DNA of 64,000 nucleotides from the NCBI GenBank assembly GCA_024138025.1, contig JAMXBD010000583.1:558001-622000 (forward strand). The letters are read 5' to 3'. This stretch comes from Combretum micranthum (taxonomy: Eukaryota; Streptophyta; Magnoliopsida; Myrtales; Combretaceae). Made by a program: the position numbers and the translations under genes. The notes beneath the pieces are model-generated. The model saw nothing but the letters and a program-made list of their open reading frames with translations. It was not told the origin of the DNA and made no database searches. Shown here in pieces: positions 12,055 through 24,383 of the stretch. The first letter of the stretch is position 1, and every line of letters starts with the position of its first letter.

Positions 12055-13511
12055 TGCTAGTTATGTGCCCTAGGCCATATGGATTCTTTATCATTTGTAT
12101 GTTTGTTATCAAGTCATTTTAATTATCAAAGTTATTTTTGGCCTATTTACTTTGGTAATTTATTCCTTGAATATTTAGTTATGCCTTATGTCATTAAAGT
12201 ATGTGACTTTAATAGTAGAACCATAAGCTGAATTATAACTTTATTCTAAATTATCCCTAGTCACTCATTATGTGGAATGATAATGAATTAAGACTAGTAT
12301 GATTGCTGTATGATGATCAAGTTTTACTGATCATGGATATGGGATATTAATTCAGCACATAGATACAAACAGGAGTGTATTGTATTGGATTGACCAATTA
12401 TAAAATACTGTATGGATCAATGCAATAAGTATTCTTTTTTACAATGTTGTTTGAGTCCTTTGACCTAATGGCACCATGGATTCCTGTATAACAGTTTTCA
12501 TGTTTTTATTCATCTCTTCATCATCTTTAATCGGATGATTGCAAGAATAAACTTGGCATGCAATATGTTATATAGAGGAATGTGAGTGTTAGTGAAGGGA
12601 TTTGTTCATCTCATTAATTTGAGAGAGATATCTATCGGGCCTCTTGATAGTAAGACTGAGAAATGCATGGCTATGCTCGAATGAATTGATAAAGAGTTAT
12701 CAATATCATTTGTTTAAGTCAGTCAAACTATAGATTCAAGAAATAAGTAATTAGACAATATAAGAGTGTTTTATCCACACCTTATGTTTGATTATAAGAT
12801 ATCATGTAACAAAAAGGACTGAATGACTAACTGTTAGTAGGTAAAGTCGGATCATCGATCTTCACTAAAATTGGGTAGACAAAAGTCTTGCTAGAGACCA
12901 ATTATGTCTTGTAGTCCTAAAAAATGTTTAAGAGCTACTACCAATTTTATGTGAACCTACAGGGTCACACATAAAGAATGAATAAGATGGATCTTCGATA
13001 ATCGTATTGGGAATTGATTAATTATTTATTTGTCGATTTAATTAATTAAAATTAACAAATAAATAAATTAAGATAATAAGGATATATATGTCTTTCTACA
13101 TAAACTCTAATTTGTTTAGGATAATTTGAAAGACATAACCCTTATATATATCAGGGTAATATGAAGGGACATAACTCTTCTATATATATTCCTTTCTAGG
13201 TTAATTTTTGATCATCTGACGCTGGCCGTCATTTAGAAAAGAAAATTCGTAACCTAGAAAGAAAGAGAGAGGGATTCCCAAAGGTCGAAATTTTTCGACG
13301 TGCTAGCACACACGAAGATCCAATTCATTCGCGTGGATACTGGTAGAGGAGTTGGTATAATCTGCATCTCCTTGATCCCATCATCAAAATAAAAAGGTAC
13401 ACGATTCCCTTTTATTTCTGATTTAATTGAAATGCTTGGATCCGATTGGGAATTTAAAAAAAAAACGATTTTTCGCTGCACGATTCAGATTTGGATCGTA
13501 AATTCCCAACA
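12055..13511 (+). mobile_element. Copia-type solo LTR nested in the Tekay 3' LTR
   Basis: This 1457-bp unit begins TGCTAGTTATG and ends CCCAACA. It is flanked by a perfect 5-bp duplication CGTAG (12050-12054 and 13512-13516), and no internal region is present, so it is a solo LTR. The start resembles plant Copia LTRs of the type 'TG-TAGTTATGTGCCCTAGG'. TATA-like strings at 13141-13190 fit a plus-orientation promoter, with a leader-like region after them. A truncated relative lies at 38605-38792. The frame at 13254-13481 on the minus strand has no recognisable product. Confidence 0.8.
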
Positions 13512-14180
13512 CGTAGGTGGGCACCTGTATAAACCACAGTAAAAATTTAAACGTGGTGGGTAGGCACTCATATCAACCATAATAAGAAGTGAGAAGTATT
13601 TAAATGGTGGTTGTATGGGCCTGAAACACCTAACCTCGAATGGAGGGCGTAAATTCATTCAACATAAGATTTCCGGATGGTCTTATGTATTGTATGCTCA
13701 TATGGTTGTGCATTCATATGGTTGCTAATGACTTGTCTGTTATATACTATTGTTGAGTATTGAATATTTGGAATTGAATCTCACTAAGCCTGTAGCTTAC
13801 ACCCCGATAGTTTTGTTGTGGCGTTCCTCTTTTTGGTTGTTCCGAGAGAACATATTTCATAGGGTTATTTTTTGGATGAAGGAGCTTTTGAAGAAGTCTG
13901 GACCTAGCTAGAGGCATGGACTTCTAGAAAAATCTGTTTAACATAAACCCTAATGATTGTAATATGGTTTAGACCAGATAGACTTTCATTATTATTTTGG
14001 TGGGGGTATACCCTCTTGACTTTTGCAAAGACTTAACTTATTTGTTTCGTTGTGATTTCTGTTCTTAATGATAATGTATGCCTTCTTTAGACTATTCGAT
14101 TCAAAATGTGATCCTAAAAGTTGTGTAAGTACACCTTACACCCGATATGTAAACTTATGGGATGACTAAGGTTGTCATAC

Positions 14181-17100
14181 TGTCACGCCCCAAAGGGTAC
14201 CCTAAACGCGACAGTCCACACATACTCGATATTTAAACTTAAGTATGACAATCTTAGTCATCCCATAAAGTTTTCATATCGGTGTAAGGTGTACTTGCAC
14301 CACTTTTAGGATCACACTCTGAATCGAATAGTCTAAAGAAGGTATACATTAGCATTAAGAATAGAAATCACAACGATATAAATATAAATTAAGTCTTTAC
14401 AAAAGTCAAGGGCCATCCCCCCAAAATAATAATGAAAGTCCATCCATTCAATTCACATTTACAAATACTAAGTCTATATCGAGGAGATTTCCTAGAAGTC
14501 CATGCCTCTAGCTAGGTCCCGACTTCTTCAAAAGCTCCTTCATCCAAAAGATAACCCTGTGAAACGTGTCCTCTCGGAACAACCAAAAAATAGGAACACC
14601 ACAACAAAACTATCGGGTATAAGCTACAGGCTTAGTGAGATTCATTCACAAATAAATAATGCTCAACAATAGTATATAACAGACAAGTTATTAGCAGCCA
14701 TATGAGAGCATAAGCAAATGATCATACAAGCATATGACTTTCCGGAGCCATATGTGAATAGATTTACGCCCTCCATTCGGGTTTTGGGGTGGTCCATGAA
14801 CATGCGACCACAATTCCAATATTTTCTCTCTGTGGTTTATATAGTGTCTACTCCACTTCCCATTAACATAAGCGACTTCATAGGCCCTTAAATGTTAACG
14901 AAGGTGGTCTTCCACCTGTTTATATGTATTGGTTTATAGTGTCTACTCCACTTCCCATTAACTTAAGCGACCCTGTAGATGCTTAATGTTAACGAAGACC
15001 CGCTGCCTCCCGATCATGCTTTTGTTCCCACCAAAAGCATTCTCGTAATGCAATGTAACTCACTAAATGATAGCATGTACAATTTATGCATAATCGTGGC
15101 ATATTAATTAGACAGATTAAGTGCGATCATAGAGAATTTCAGACAATCCCAAGTCTATACTAGCTCATACAATGATTTATCAACAAGTCTCATCTCGATA
15201 TGCTTATCATTCATTCAACCAAGATTATGTCACACTCAACTTAATTTTATTTTCCTAATTTAATGCCACTACGATTACAAGCACAGACATGAGCACAACT
15301 ATTTAAGAAATGAACTCACTCAGCCATGGACAGAAATCCACTGTCGTAGTAGTCCTCGGGGAGTGGAAATCCGTCCTCCAATTCACCTAAGTACAAGGAA
15401 TACCCAAAATGAGTATTTCTCATAAGGTTTAATAACTTAACTATTCTAACTACTAAGTTCGTCAATTTCCGCATAAGATAAAGTCCTAAGTTTAAATGAC
15501 CATATCTAACTCATTTTGACTCGGAATTGAGCATATAATATATCGATTTCTATCTACTTCGAAAGATCTATCTATTCCTAATATTATTTTCAAGTTTCGA
15601 AAATATTTAAGTCACCAAATAGAGGAAACAGTTCTGGTCGTCCAAAGACTCCAATTCCGAAAAATACTTTTTGTGGATGTTTGTGATGTTTCTAGCATAT
15701 AGTTCAACTACTCATGCAATATAGATGATTTCCTATCATGAATGATATGATATGAACTTGATGCATGCATGCTTTTGAAATTATTTACTAAAAGGAAAAA
15801 TTAGAAACTTCTTACTTGTGTAACTCCATGATTATACACTTTCAAGAAAACTAGTTTACTAACTTTGACTATCTCATTTGTTTTGAAGTTATTTCTTTAA
15901 GAAAAATCAATTTATCTTTATCTAAATTAAGTCTTTATTAAACCTATTACCCAAGCCTTCATTTCTACATAAAAACTTGCATTCTACACTTTGTAAATAG
16001 GTTTTCAAATAGGATTTGTCCAAAAATCCGAATTTAGAAACATTCATTTTCAAGTTGATTCTCTTGAGGAAAAAGCATTTTATACTTAGAACTTTGTGTA
16101 TTTATTTTACCTATACCCTAAAGACTCCATTTATTTAAGAAAATAGCATTTTTGAAGTTGGAAAACTAGTGTTTTCTAACCATCTATCCATTATTACGAA
16201 TTTGGCCTACAAGATTTTCAACTCAAAACTTCTATTGGACTTCACCTCTTGTTTTAACCAATTCCTTTGGTAGAAACCCATTTAAACTTATGGAAAATAT
16301 CATCAAACACCATCTATCACCTAAAGGCTTCATTTTTCTTGTAAAATACAAGTTTTGAAGTTGACAAAAGGGTTTTTAAAATAGGCCTTTAAAACCATAC
16401 GAATTTGACTTTGAGTATTTCAAACAAAAACTTTTCCTTTTTGGTTTCATTAACTCATCTACCTATAGATCTACATACTAGCAAGTTATTTACTCAAGAG
16501 AAAAGCATTTATGACCATAATGCACATAAACTCAACATAAAGATGAGATCTAGTATGTCTACATGAATGTGAGTGGTAAAAATGATAGATCTACTACTTA
16601 TGATGCATGATATGAAGTTTAAAAGCATGGACATGAAATTTTATGCTAGATCTCTATTCTACTCCATTCCTACATGCATGAACATGAAATATCTTCAACA
16701 AAAACTTGATCAAACACAAGATCTACTCTTGTGATGGCTTGATATTCATGTAGTAGCATTTTCTTTGTCCCTAGCAAGAGCTCATGGGGACTTTGAGTGA
16801 AAATACTCATGAATAATCTTGCCATTACAAGATTAAGTAGTGTTAAGGCTTAGGAATCATCACCTAAGGCTTGAAATAGATGAGGAATGGAGGAGAAAAT
16901 TGAAGCTTGTGTGTGTGTGTGTAGTGTAAGGGAGCTCACGACATTGAGAGAAAAGAAGAGAGGGTTTGAGAGCTTTTTAGAACAATGGAACAAATGAAAT
17001 GAAAAGTGAAGAGAGAGAAAAATAAAGGGTTATTTATATTAGAGGAATTAGGGTTTGTGAGTGTTAAAAAAAATATATAAAACAAAGCATTTTGGAGCCA

Positions 17101-17732
17101 AAATGGGAGGGTTTCACACCTTCCAATGTAAGGAGTGAGAGAGGGATATATTTGATTTCATTTGAAATTTGAATTTGTGTAATAAATTGTATTAATTGTA
17201 ATAATTTGTTAAGAGACAAAATTTCTTGGAAAAGAAAATGAATTGAGTGATTGAAAGGTTGTAAGAATAGGGTATGGGTATGTGTGTAGTAGGTTGTACT
17301 TGTAAATAGTAAGGAATAGTAGATAAGACATCTACTTTATTGGCAGTAACGAAAATACGAGAAAAATGCTATAACTGTAATTTTTATAGCCCGAAAAATT
17401 ATAAAATATATATTTTTGAAATCCTTATAAAATTTCGGTTCTAAAGAATATTCCGGAATATTTTTCTGAGTTTCTAGTTTCGGGGCTCGCTTTTCCGTAA
17501 TGAAGCTCGGGAAAGCCCGGAATAGAAAATTTTTCGAAATCAAAATTTTGTTTGGTTTAAAATATACTCTAAAACGATAATCCACGTTAATTTAGCTTAT
17601 AGAGGTTCTTTTATAAGAATCGAAGAAAAGCCGGAATTAGGGTTCCTAGGTTGCTCGTACTAATCCTACTTTAGGGTTTTTGATTTTCGATTTATTGAGT
17701 TTACTCGGTTACTATGAAAACCGGGGTTTACA
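14181..17732 (-). mobile_element. Tekay-type solo LTR in reverse orientation, nested in the 3' LTR
   Basis: This 3552-bp unit reads TGTCACGCCCC at its left and GGGGTTTACA at its right, so on the minus strand it starts TGTAAACCCC and ends GGGGCGTGACA. It is homologous along its length to the LTR it sits in. The flanks are CATAC (14176-14180) and CGTAC (17733-17737), a 5-bp duplication with one change. Divergence from the host LTR is clearly higher than between the two host LTRs, so it belongs to a sister subfamily. No internal domain remains. Confidence 0.88.
14833..15015 (-). repeat. Two-copy tandem repeat (~97 bp) inside the reversed LTR
   Basis: Units beginning TGGTTTATA at 14833 and 14930 share GTGTCTACTCCACTTCCC and a later TTAACGAAG string. 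This occupies the equivalent place to the tandem block at 3121-3225 in the host LTR but has a different unit, so the block has been rebuilt independently. Confidence 0.7.
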
Positions 17733-17803
17733 CGTACTTAAGTTTAAATATCGAGTGTGGCGGACTGTCGCGTTTTGGGTACCCTTTGGGGCGTGACACA
17801 TAT

Positions 17804-18555
17804 TAAATCTCATTAGTTAATAGATGGAAAGAGGTCCTAAAATAAGAGTAATTTATAAATAAAAACCCTAAAAACACTCCTCTTTTTGAAACAAAGTGGG
17901 CTTTCTCTTCATTTTTCTATATGAATCATTATTTAATCATAATATTCAAATTATATTTATAAAAAACAATGCACATACGTTGATAAAATGTTAATTATGA
18001 TGTTTTTTTAATATGAAATTATTTTTCAATAGTATTTGTATATACCTTAAACAAAAATCTGCTTAACTTTAGTCGATTGGTATAATTACAAAAGTTCTTA
18101 TGGAAGATATACATGGCTTGCTCCTTTCCTTAATAAAATTATTATATATGGAAGTAATTGCATAGTTACTTTATGTGTAATAGAAAAACAACATTTTAGT
18201 TTGTTTTAAGTTAAAATGTTATCTTATTATCATTACTTATTCATTTCTCTTTCAAATGGCCAAAAGTAAATATAAAAAAATAAAAAGAAATTTTGAATTC
18301 AAGACTAATAATCATTCTATATATATGTGTATATATATATATATATTATTACATTAAAATAAATAGTGAAAATGAAATGATATAGGTTTCATAAGGTTGT
18401 ACTTCATAATAATATTGTTTTTTTCACTTACAAATTTCTCATCTCTAACAATAATAAATAGAAGGCAAAATATTTTATTTTGGGTTATTGACAAACTTTC
18501 CTTTTTGTTGTAAGTTCCCTTACTATATGATTTCACTTATTTGTTATAAGTGTCT
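17804..18555. other. AT-rich spacer without recognised features
   Basis: It holds only low-complexity AT sequence, including a TA-rich run around 18320-18350. The minus-strand frame at 18354-18536 resembles no protein I know. Confidence 0.5.
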
Positions 18556-18667
18556 TGAAGAATTTGTGAATCTCCATTACGAACAGAGAATGAATAGAGA
18601 ACAGACCAAAGAGAGAAAATAGTTCAGTAAATACAATTTGTTATTTTTCTATTATATAACCTGCAAG

Positions 18668-18850
18668 AAGATGAGGAAATCATCCGCTGCTTAGGAGTAG
18701 GCTTGATAATCCGATCGGCAAGCTGACCATATGAACTAATATGAGACAAGCATAAGAACCCCTTTGAAACCTACTCACAAGTAAAATGAATATCTATCCT
18801 AATGTGTTTGGTATGACCGTGCTGGTAAGGATTTGCTGATTGTCGGTCTT
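18668..18850 (-). pseudogene. Copia RNase H C-terminal fragment
   Basis: On the minus strand the segment reads SANPYQHGHTKHIRIDIHF, then a LADRIIKPTPKQR stretch. This matches the Copia RNase H end, where 'SANPVFHERTKHIEID' is followed by 'QLADIFTKPL'. Frames shift between the parts. It is joined at about 18850-18895 to a T/C-rich run, probably the deletion junction with the gag part. Confidence 0.7.
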
Positions 18851-19129
18851 CCCCTTTTTTTTCTTTTTTTTTTTCCTTTTTTTTTTTGTGGGAGTCATGA
18901 TTATCAATCTATTATCACAGAAAAGGCAATTTAACAATTGCAGAAATCTTTAATACATTAGAACTCAAAATAACTTTTAGTTAATTCTGTATAATATGCG
19001 CTAACTGTCATAGTACCTTGCTTTGAATTTGAGATCTCTTGTTGTTATTGATAAACAATAGGTCCATTAGATTGTTTGTATTACTCAACAATTTAATTCA
19101 ATAATTCTAAAGATGAATTTGTGTAAAGG

Positions 19130-19426
19130 AAATCATGTATCAAATTTGCATTCATGGAATGTAAAATACAACGATGAATCATAAAATTGCACCAAGTCCA
19201 TTTTGTTAAATCAAGTGAATTTTCTCCATATGTCTTAAAATAAAATCATCAATAAACCCTAATTTACATTTGGCGCCTAAAGTCACCTTAATTGAACGAT
19301 TCTATGAAAAAAACTTGATCCGTTGAAACATATGTTCCCTAGATATACTAGGACTGTCAATCCAAAAATGAAGGGTGGATCATTCACATTGGAATCAAAA
19401 CAAATAAGATCACCAAAAGTCGCCAT
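19130..19426 (-). pseudogene. Copia gag N-terminal fragment
   Basis: An ATG at 19426 (minus strand) starts MATFGDLICFDSN. Further on, in shifted frames, are LGAKCKLGFIDD and WTWCNFMIHRCILHSMNA, which match the plant Copia gag pattern 'AKNKLGFVDG' and 'W-RCN-MV-SWILNS'. The primer-site remnant lies just upstream. Stops and frameshifts make it a remnant. Confidence 0.7.
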
Positions 19427-19484
19427 TATATAACAAGATAATGAGACCTTACAATTCTAATAAAAAATTATCAAATCTAGAACC

Positions 19485-19496
19485 ACTCTAATACAA
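19485..19496 (-). other. Decayed primer binding site of the Copia remnant
   Basis: The plus strand reads ACTCTAATACAA where GCTCTGATACCA (complement of TGGTATCAGAGC) is expected, a 9 of 12 match. It sits directly beside the LTR end at 19497, the correct position for a minus-strand element. Confidence 0.55.
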
Positions 19497-19699
19497 TGAA
19501 GAATTTGTGAATCTCCATTACCAATAGGAGATGAATAGAAAATAAATAAAAAGAGAGAAAATAGATGGATAAACTTAGAAAACTGATATAATTTTCATCT
19601 CTGAATTGACACTTTTTTGTGTTAATTATTATAAAAGCAAAGGAATTGGTATTTAGTTTTGTGTCATTTGTTCTGAATTAGGTCAGGAACGAAAATGGA

Positions 19700-20060
19700 A
19701 ATTTGCAACAAGGAAACATGAAGAATTGTGCGAATTGGCATTGAAAAGCACAAATACCGGTGAATTTGGGCTCAACGCAGCCAGCGTTGAGAGGGCTGGA
19801 AGAGTACGCCGGCAAACTTGAAGGCAATGCCGCCGGCGTTGAAAGGCGGCGTTGAAACATCACAGAGCCTAAGTCCTTAACGCCAGATCCAACACCGCGC
19901 GGCGTTTAAGGATGGATAAATACTTGAATTTGAAGGCAACGCCGGCAAATTGAGGAGTACGCCGCCGGCATTCAAAGGCGGCGTTGAAGACCATCAGTTT
20001 ATGAATCCTTAGCGATTAAACGCCGCTGGCATTGGACGAAAAACCGCCGGCGTTGGATGC
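19700..20060. repeat. Cluster of GCCGGC/AACGCCG palindromic motifs in the Athila LTR
   Basis: More than ten copies of ACGCCG, GCCGGC or GGCGTT occur in about 350 bp, in a sequence that is otherwise AT-rich. The 3' LTR has the same cluster at about 34345-34645, with many C/T differences. The same motif recurs at 30350-30680 and 31200-31240 inside the element. Confidence 0.8.
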
Positions 20061-20860
20061 AGCAGTTACACAACAGTTACACGAAAAGCTTGTATTTTTA
20101 CATGCTTTGAGGAGAGAGAAAAGAGAATGGACATTATGCTTCCATTTTCAATTTTCACCCGATAGTTTAGAGAGAGATAGAAGTAGAAAATAGAGATTTA
20201 CTTGGATCTTCATCAAATTTGTTCTATTTGTTCGTAGATTGAGTAGAATTTGCTCACAAGAATCTCAGTTACAATATGTACGGTTTGTTTCTCTTATTAT
20301 TAGTAATTTCTTCTTCACTTGCTTTGTTCTTTACACTTTTCGATGAATATTATCATAATTTTTATTAGTATCTTGTTAGATAGAGTAGAAATGATTATTA
20401 GCTAAATTTGAACGGTGGGAAATGGTGAAATCCTTGATTTTCTGAAGTGATTGTTGAACTAGTGTTATTGGGTTGTAAGAATGATGTATATCCTTGTTAA
20501 ATTCAAACTAATAACTTAAAAATTCGGATGAATTCAAGTTTGAATGAAATTGGGTATCTTGGCAAAGACTTTAATTCGATTGAATTTATATTTGGGTGAA
20601 ATTCAAGTATGCGATGGCAAGAGAGTTTTTAATCCTAGTAGAATCTATCATTACTGCTCAAACATTGTTTTAAATACAAGTTTTCAAGAAGGAATTCTTT
20701 AATTTTTTTTATTTAGGACAATGAGTCAACTCAAATTTGGGAAACTCTTAGTTGCACAAATTGATTCTGTCAAAATGCTCAGTCGTGGAAGCTATTGAGT
20801 GTTTTAGGTGGAAAAAGGTTTTCAAATTCCCTTTTAGAATTTGTCAATCTTGGTAGATTC

Positions 20861-23800
20861 TGTAAGCCCCTAGATTTTTCGATAATATTAGCAAACCCTA
20901 AGAACCGGAAGTTGAAACGAAACCCTAAGATTAACCTAGTTCTATGTTTAGTCTAGTGAATCTGGATCCGGCACTCCCGTATTCTTAAACCCTAGAAAAC
21001 GAAATTGAAATAATTGTGGATTATGGTTCGAATAATATAGGGAAGCCTAAAAATATCATATTTGAATTTTTCTAGTGTCCTTCGGATCCAATCGGGATCA
21101 GTTTTCAAAAAACCGTGCCCCGAGCACCGGATAGCAAAAATATTCCGACAACCCAATAGATTCGTAAAAATATAAGGTTAGTTTCAAAAATATCAGTTTT
21201 AGAATTTTTCGGTATTTTAAAAATAACAGATATAGGACTTTTACGCGTATTTTCTTTACTACCGGTATTTTTAATTGTTTAGTCTACTATTCATAGTACT
21301 TTTCTACTATTATCACTATTCCTATCTCTACTTTTTCTTACACTCTATTCTTCACTCTACCATACCTATACCTTACAATTTACCTTCCCCATACAACTTT
21401 AGTCACATCACACTTTACACATTACTTCTTTAATCACATCAATTTTATTTTCTTTTTCAAATTATTTAATTACATCTAATTTCCACTCCCAAAAATCTAT
21501 AATACCCCCTTTCTCTTCCATTCTTTCACACAACAAAATTCATACCAAAACTCTCCCAAAATCACTCCACAAAATTCCTCTCTCAAAATCTCTCTCAAGT
21601 TCTCTCTTTTCCTTAGAAAATCCATTCCCACATAATATTACAACCCATTCTTTTCTTCTTCAACCAACACATAAACTTTAGGTAAAAATTTCTTATTTAC
21701 TCATCATGTTCATATAACTTAACATGAGTTTAGTGTATGTTTCTTAGACTCATTGAGTTAAAGAAGCAACAATTTATTCATGTTTTGTTTTTGTTCATGT
21801 TCTATTCTTTTCTTTATGTTATTATGTTGTTATTGATTTCTAACCTAACTTATATAAGTATTATATATTATGTATATATATTTATTTAGAGCATATAAGC
21901 TCACTTGTTATTTATTTATTTTCAAGTCTTGCAATTTATTTATTTACTTGTTTTATGCAAATATTAAGACTGGTCTTTCTAGTCTTAGACTTGTCCATAT
22001 CAAGTCAAAATAATTTTATTTCTTTGCTTTTCTTTTCTTTGAGGACTAGTCTATTCTTAGTCCCGGGATACCTTGATGAAGCTAAGGTTCCCAATACTTG
22101 ACTTTACTTTTATGCTCTTATATATTGTGTTTATCTTATTATGTTGTTTTTATTTTATCCTCATTCATACATGAATATGTGATATTGTCTCAACCATAAT
22201 GAAAATGAGCTTCCTTTAGTAATAGAAAGTAAGAACCCTCCTCAAAAATAAATTTTATCACATAAGAAATTATTTTTCCATAAAGACTTAAAGTTTTGTC
22301 TTAACAAATATTTTTCTAAAGCTAGACAAGTTTACCTCAAGTTTTAGTAATAACACTATATGAGATTTTATCAAGAAATACATAAAGTTATTACAAACTC
22401 TTCTTTCAAACAAATAAAATAAGAAAGTTTCTTTAAACATTCCTTAATCAACCAAAAGTTTTCTTAAACACATTTATCAAAAATTTCTACCAACATTTTA
22501 AATACTAAAAGTCTAGATAAGTTTTCAAAAATTTACGTATAAAGATCGTTTCTTTTAAAGTGGGTCTAAGAAAGGCTATAAAACATATACCCATGAAGTA
22601 TTTAGAAAAACTATGTTTTCCAAAACATTAGAAATAAAGTAGTAAGAATTTAAAAAGATTAAAATTACTTTTGTTTAAGAAAAAGAATTAAAAGAAGGAG
22701 ATGCTCACTTTTAGTAAAATAAGAAATTTCTTAACAAAACTAATTTTTTTACAAAACTTAAGCTTATCTCACTTTCAAAACATATTGTACCACAAGAACA
22801 TTGTTGAGACAACACCACCAAATTCATGCATATGGTTTGAGTGTATATGTATTCAAGGGATTTTCTTTCAACCATATAATGTATCTATATTTTTGTACAA
22901 AAGCCCTTGAGTGAAGTAAAGTTTGAAAACTCTAGTTTTGAAGTTTGGAAAATTCGTATCAAATCTGTACGCTACTATTCCAAGGCCTAAATAACTTCTT
23001 TTGATAACAATAACCTTAGAAATAGATAGATCTTTTCGAGCAGGTAGAAATCGATATATAACATGTGAAATTCCGAGTTAAAATGAGCAAGTTATGGCCA
23101 TTTTAAATTGGAATTTCCATTCATGCGATTTTTGACGAATTCAATAAGATTGAATTATAGAGTTCGATAGATCGTGGATGAAATACTCATGTCGGGTATT
23201 TCTTTTGGTTTAGGTGTCGAGGACGAAGATCTTCCCTTCCCAGAGGATTACTTCGACTCCTAGAAGAAAGCAATGGACGAGTGAGTTTCCTTTACGTTTA
23301 CGTATTCACGCATGTGCTTGTAGAATAGAGCACTAGATGTTAGGAAAAGATAAAATTGATATGCATGCGGGTTGTCATGGGAATTATGTATGTGAATCGT
23401 TGTGTGCGATCAATGAACAATAAGTATATCGGAACACGATTTGTGATTAATATAAATGTTTTCATGTATGTATTGTCTTGTATGCAAATATTGCTTGATC
23501 GCTTTAAATGATTTAATGTCATATTGAAATCCCCATATAATAAATTGCTCATGCATATCACTTAGAATATCATTTCGAAATTTTGTTACTACTCCTCAGC
23601 GTGGGACCGGAAAGGTAAGCTGCCTTGCTACAATCTTGAGAGTTAGGACGTTCGGGGAATACGGTCTCAAGGTGTAGCCGAGCCGGATCGATCGCTTTGG
23701 GTAAGGAAAGCCCGAGGACTAGTAGTACGGTTCGTTGGAACCCCAAGATGCGCGCAACTTTCAGAAGGTCGTTCGGGACCCAGTTCAAAGCATTCCCTAA

Positions 23801-24383
23801 CCTCCGATGGAGGGGTAAATCCATCAAACATACGAAACCGGATAGTCGTATGTAATGTTTGATCATATGGTTATTGCATTCATATGCTTGATTAATAAAC
23901 TTGGTTGATTGTTTGTTATGTGTACTTTTGCGTAAGGAATATCTCACTAAGCTAGTAATGCTTATACTCCTATAGACTTTTGACTTTGCAGGATTATCTT
24001 TTTGCACCCAAGACCATCTTGGCCACTCGGGTAGAATCTTTAGTTTGAGAAGCTTTTGGAGGAATTTTATTTTGAAGTCTTAGAATAGATTTCTTCTAAA
24101 ATCTTCTAGCTTTTGTTAGCAAGACTTTGTTGTTATGAAACTATCGGGGGAATGCCCCTTAGAAGTTGTAAAACTTTCTATTTCTATGAAATATATATTA
24201 AGTGTTATTTTGCATGTTCCGTTGCCAATATCTTAAAATGCATTACTCCACCGGTCTCCCTTTGTTGTGAATGTACGCCTTGTACCGATATGGAAGCTTT
24301 CGAGTGACTGAGGTAGTCATTCTTAAGTTTTAATATTGCGTACGGCGGGCTGTCACGTTTAGGGTACCCGCTGGGGCGTGACA
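20861..24383 (+). mobile_element. Tekay-type solo LTR nested in the Athila 5' LTR
   Basis: This 3523-bp unit starts TGTAAGCCCC and ends GGGGCGTGACA. It is flanked by GATTC (20856-20860) and AATTC (24384-24388), one mismatch. It shares the general layout of the 366-3847 LTR: a 5' block with ACCGGTA, a pyrimidine-rich leader near 21500-21660, a block starting AATAGATAGATCTTTTCGAG at about 23020, and the terminal GGGTACCC...GTGACA. It belongs to a distinct subfamily. ORFs inside it (for example 23570-24007 minus) show no known domain. No internal region is present. Confidence 0.88.

Larger units (their letters stand above)
366..17798 (+). mobile_element. Ty3/gypsy chromovirus, Tekay/Del type, degenerate, with two nested insertions
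   Basis: The element has long LTRs beginning TGTAAACCC and ending GGCGTGACA, a primer site complementary to initiator tRNA-Met at 3856, and gag-protease-RT-RNase H-integrase order. A chromodomain-like tail follows integrase, and a purine-rich tract precedes the 3' LTR. Domain order plus the chromodomain tail and large LTRs indicate the Tekay (Del) clade of chromoviruses; the clade is inferred from family knowledge, not from a tree. The flanks read CACAT on the left and CATAT on the right (17799-17803), a 5-bp target duplication with one mismatch. The internal region is about 5.45 kb. Numerous stops and frameshifts in gag and pol make it non-autonomous. The 3' LTR is interrupted at 12055-13511 and 14181-17732. 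Confidence 0.9.
9299..17798 (+). repeat. 3' LTR of the Tekay-type element, interrupted twice
   Basis: The LTR begins TGTAAACCC at 9299 and ends GGGGCGTGACA at 17798. It is colinear with 366-3847 once two insertions are removed (12055-13511 and 14181-17732). The last true LTR segment is only 66 bp long (17733-17798). Scattered substitutions and small indels separate the two LTRs, so the insertion is not very recent. Confidence 0.9.
18556..19566 (-). mobile_element. Internally deleted Copia element, left part (split by the Athila element)
   Basis: A pair of direct repeats starting TGAAGAATTTGTGAATCTCC occurs at 18556 and 19497. Between them, on the minus strand, are a decayed primer site, a gag start and an RNase H end, in the order expected for a minus-strand Copia element lacking most of pol. 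The right repeat is cut at 19566 by the Athila insertion and resumes at 35786. Left and right copies continue to match across that gap (AGTTTGTCATTTTT versus AATTTGTTATTTTT). The assignment rests on gag and RNase H motifs and the PBS remnant. Confidence 0.7.

Noticed and set aside
23570..24007. 145-codon minus-strand open frame
   Set aside because: It lies antisense within a solo LTR, contains no recognised motif, and related LTRs in the window do not keep the frame.
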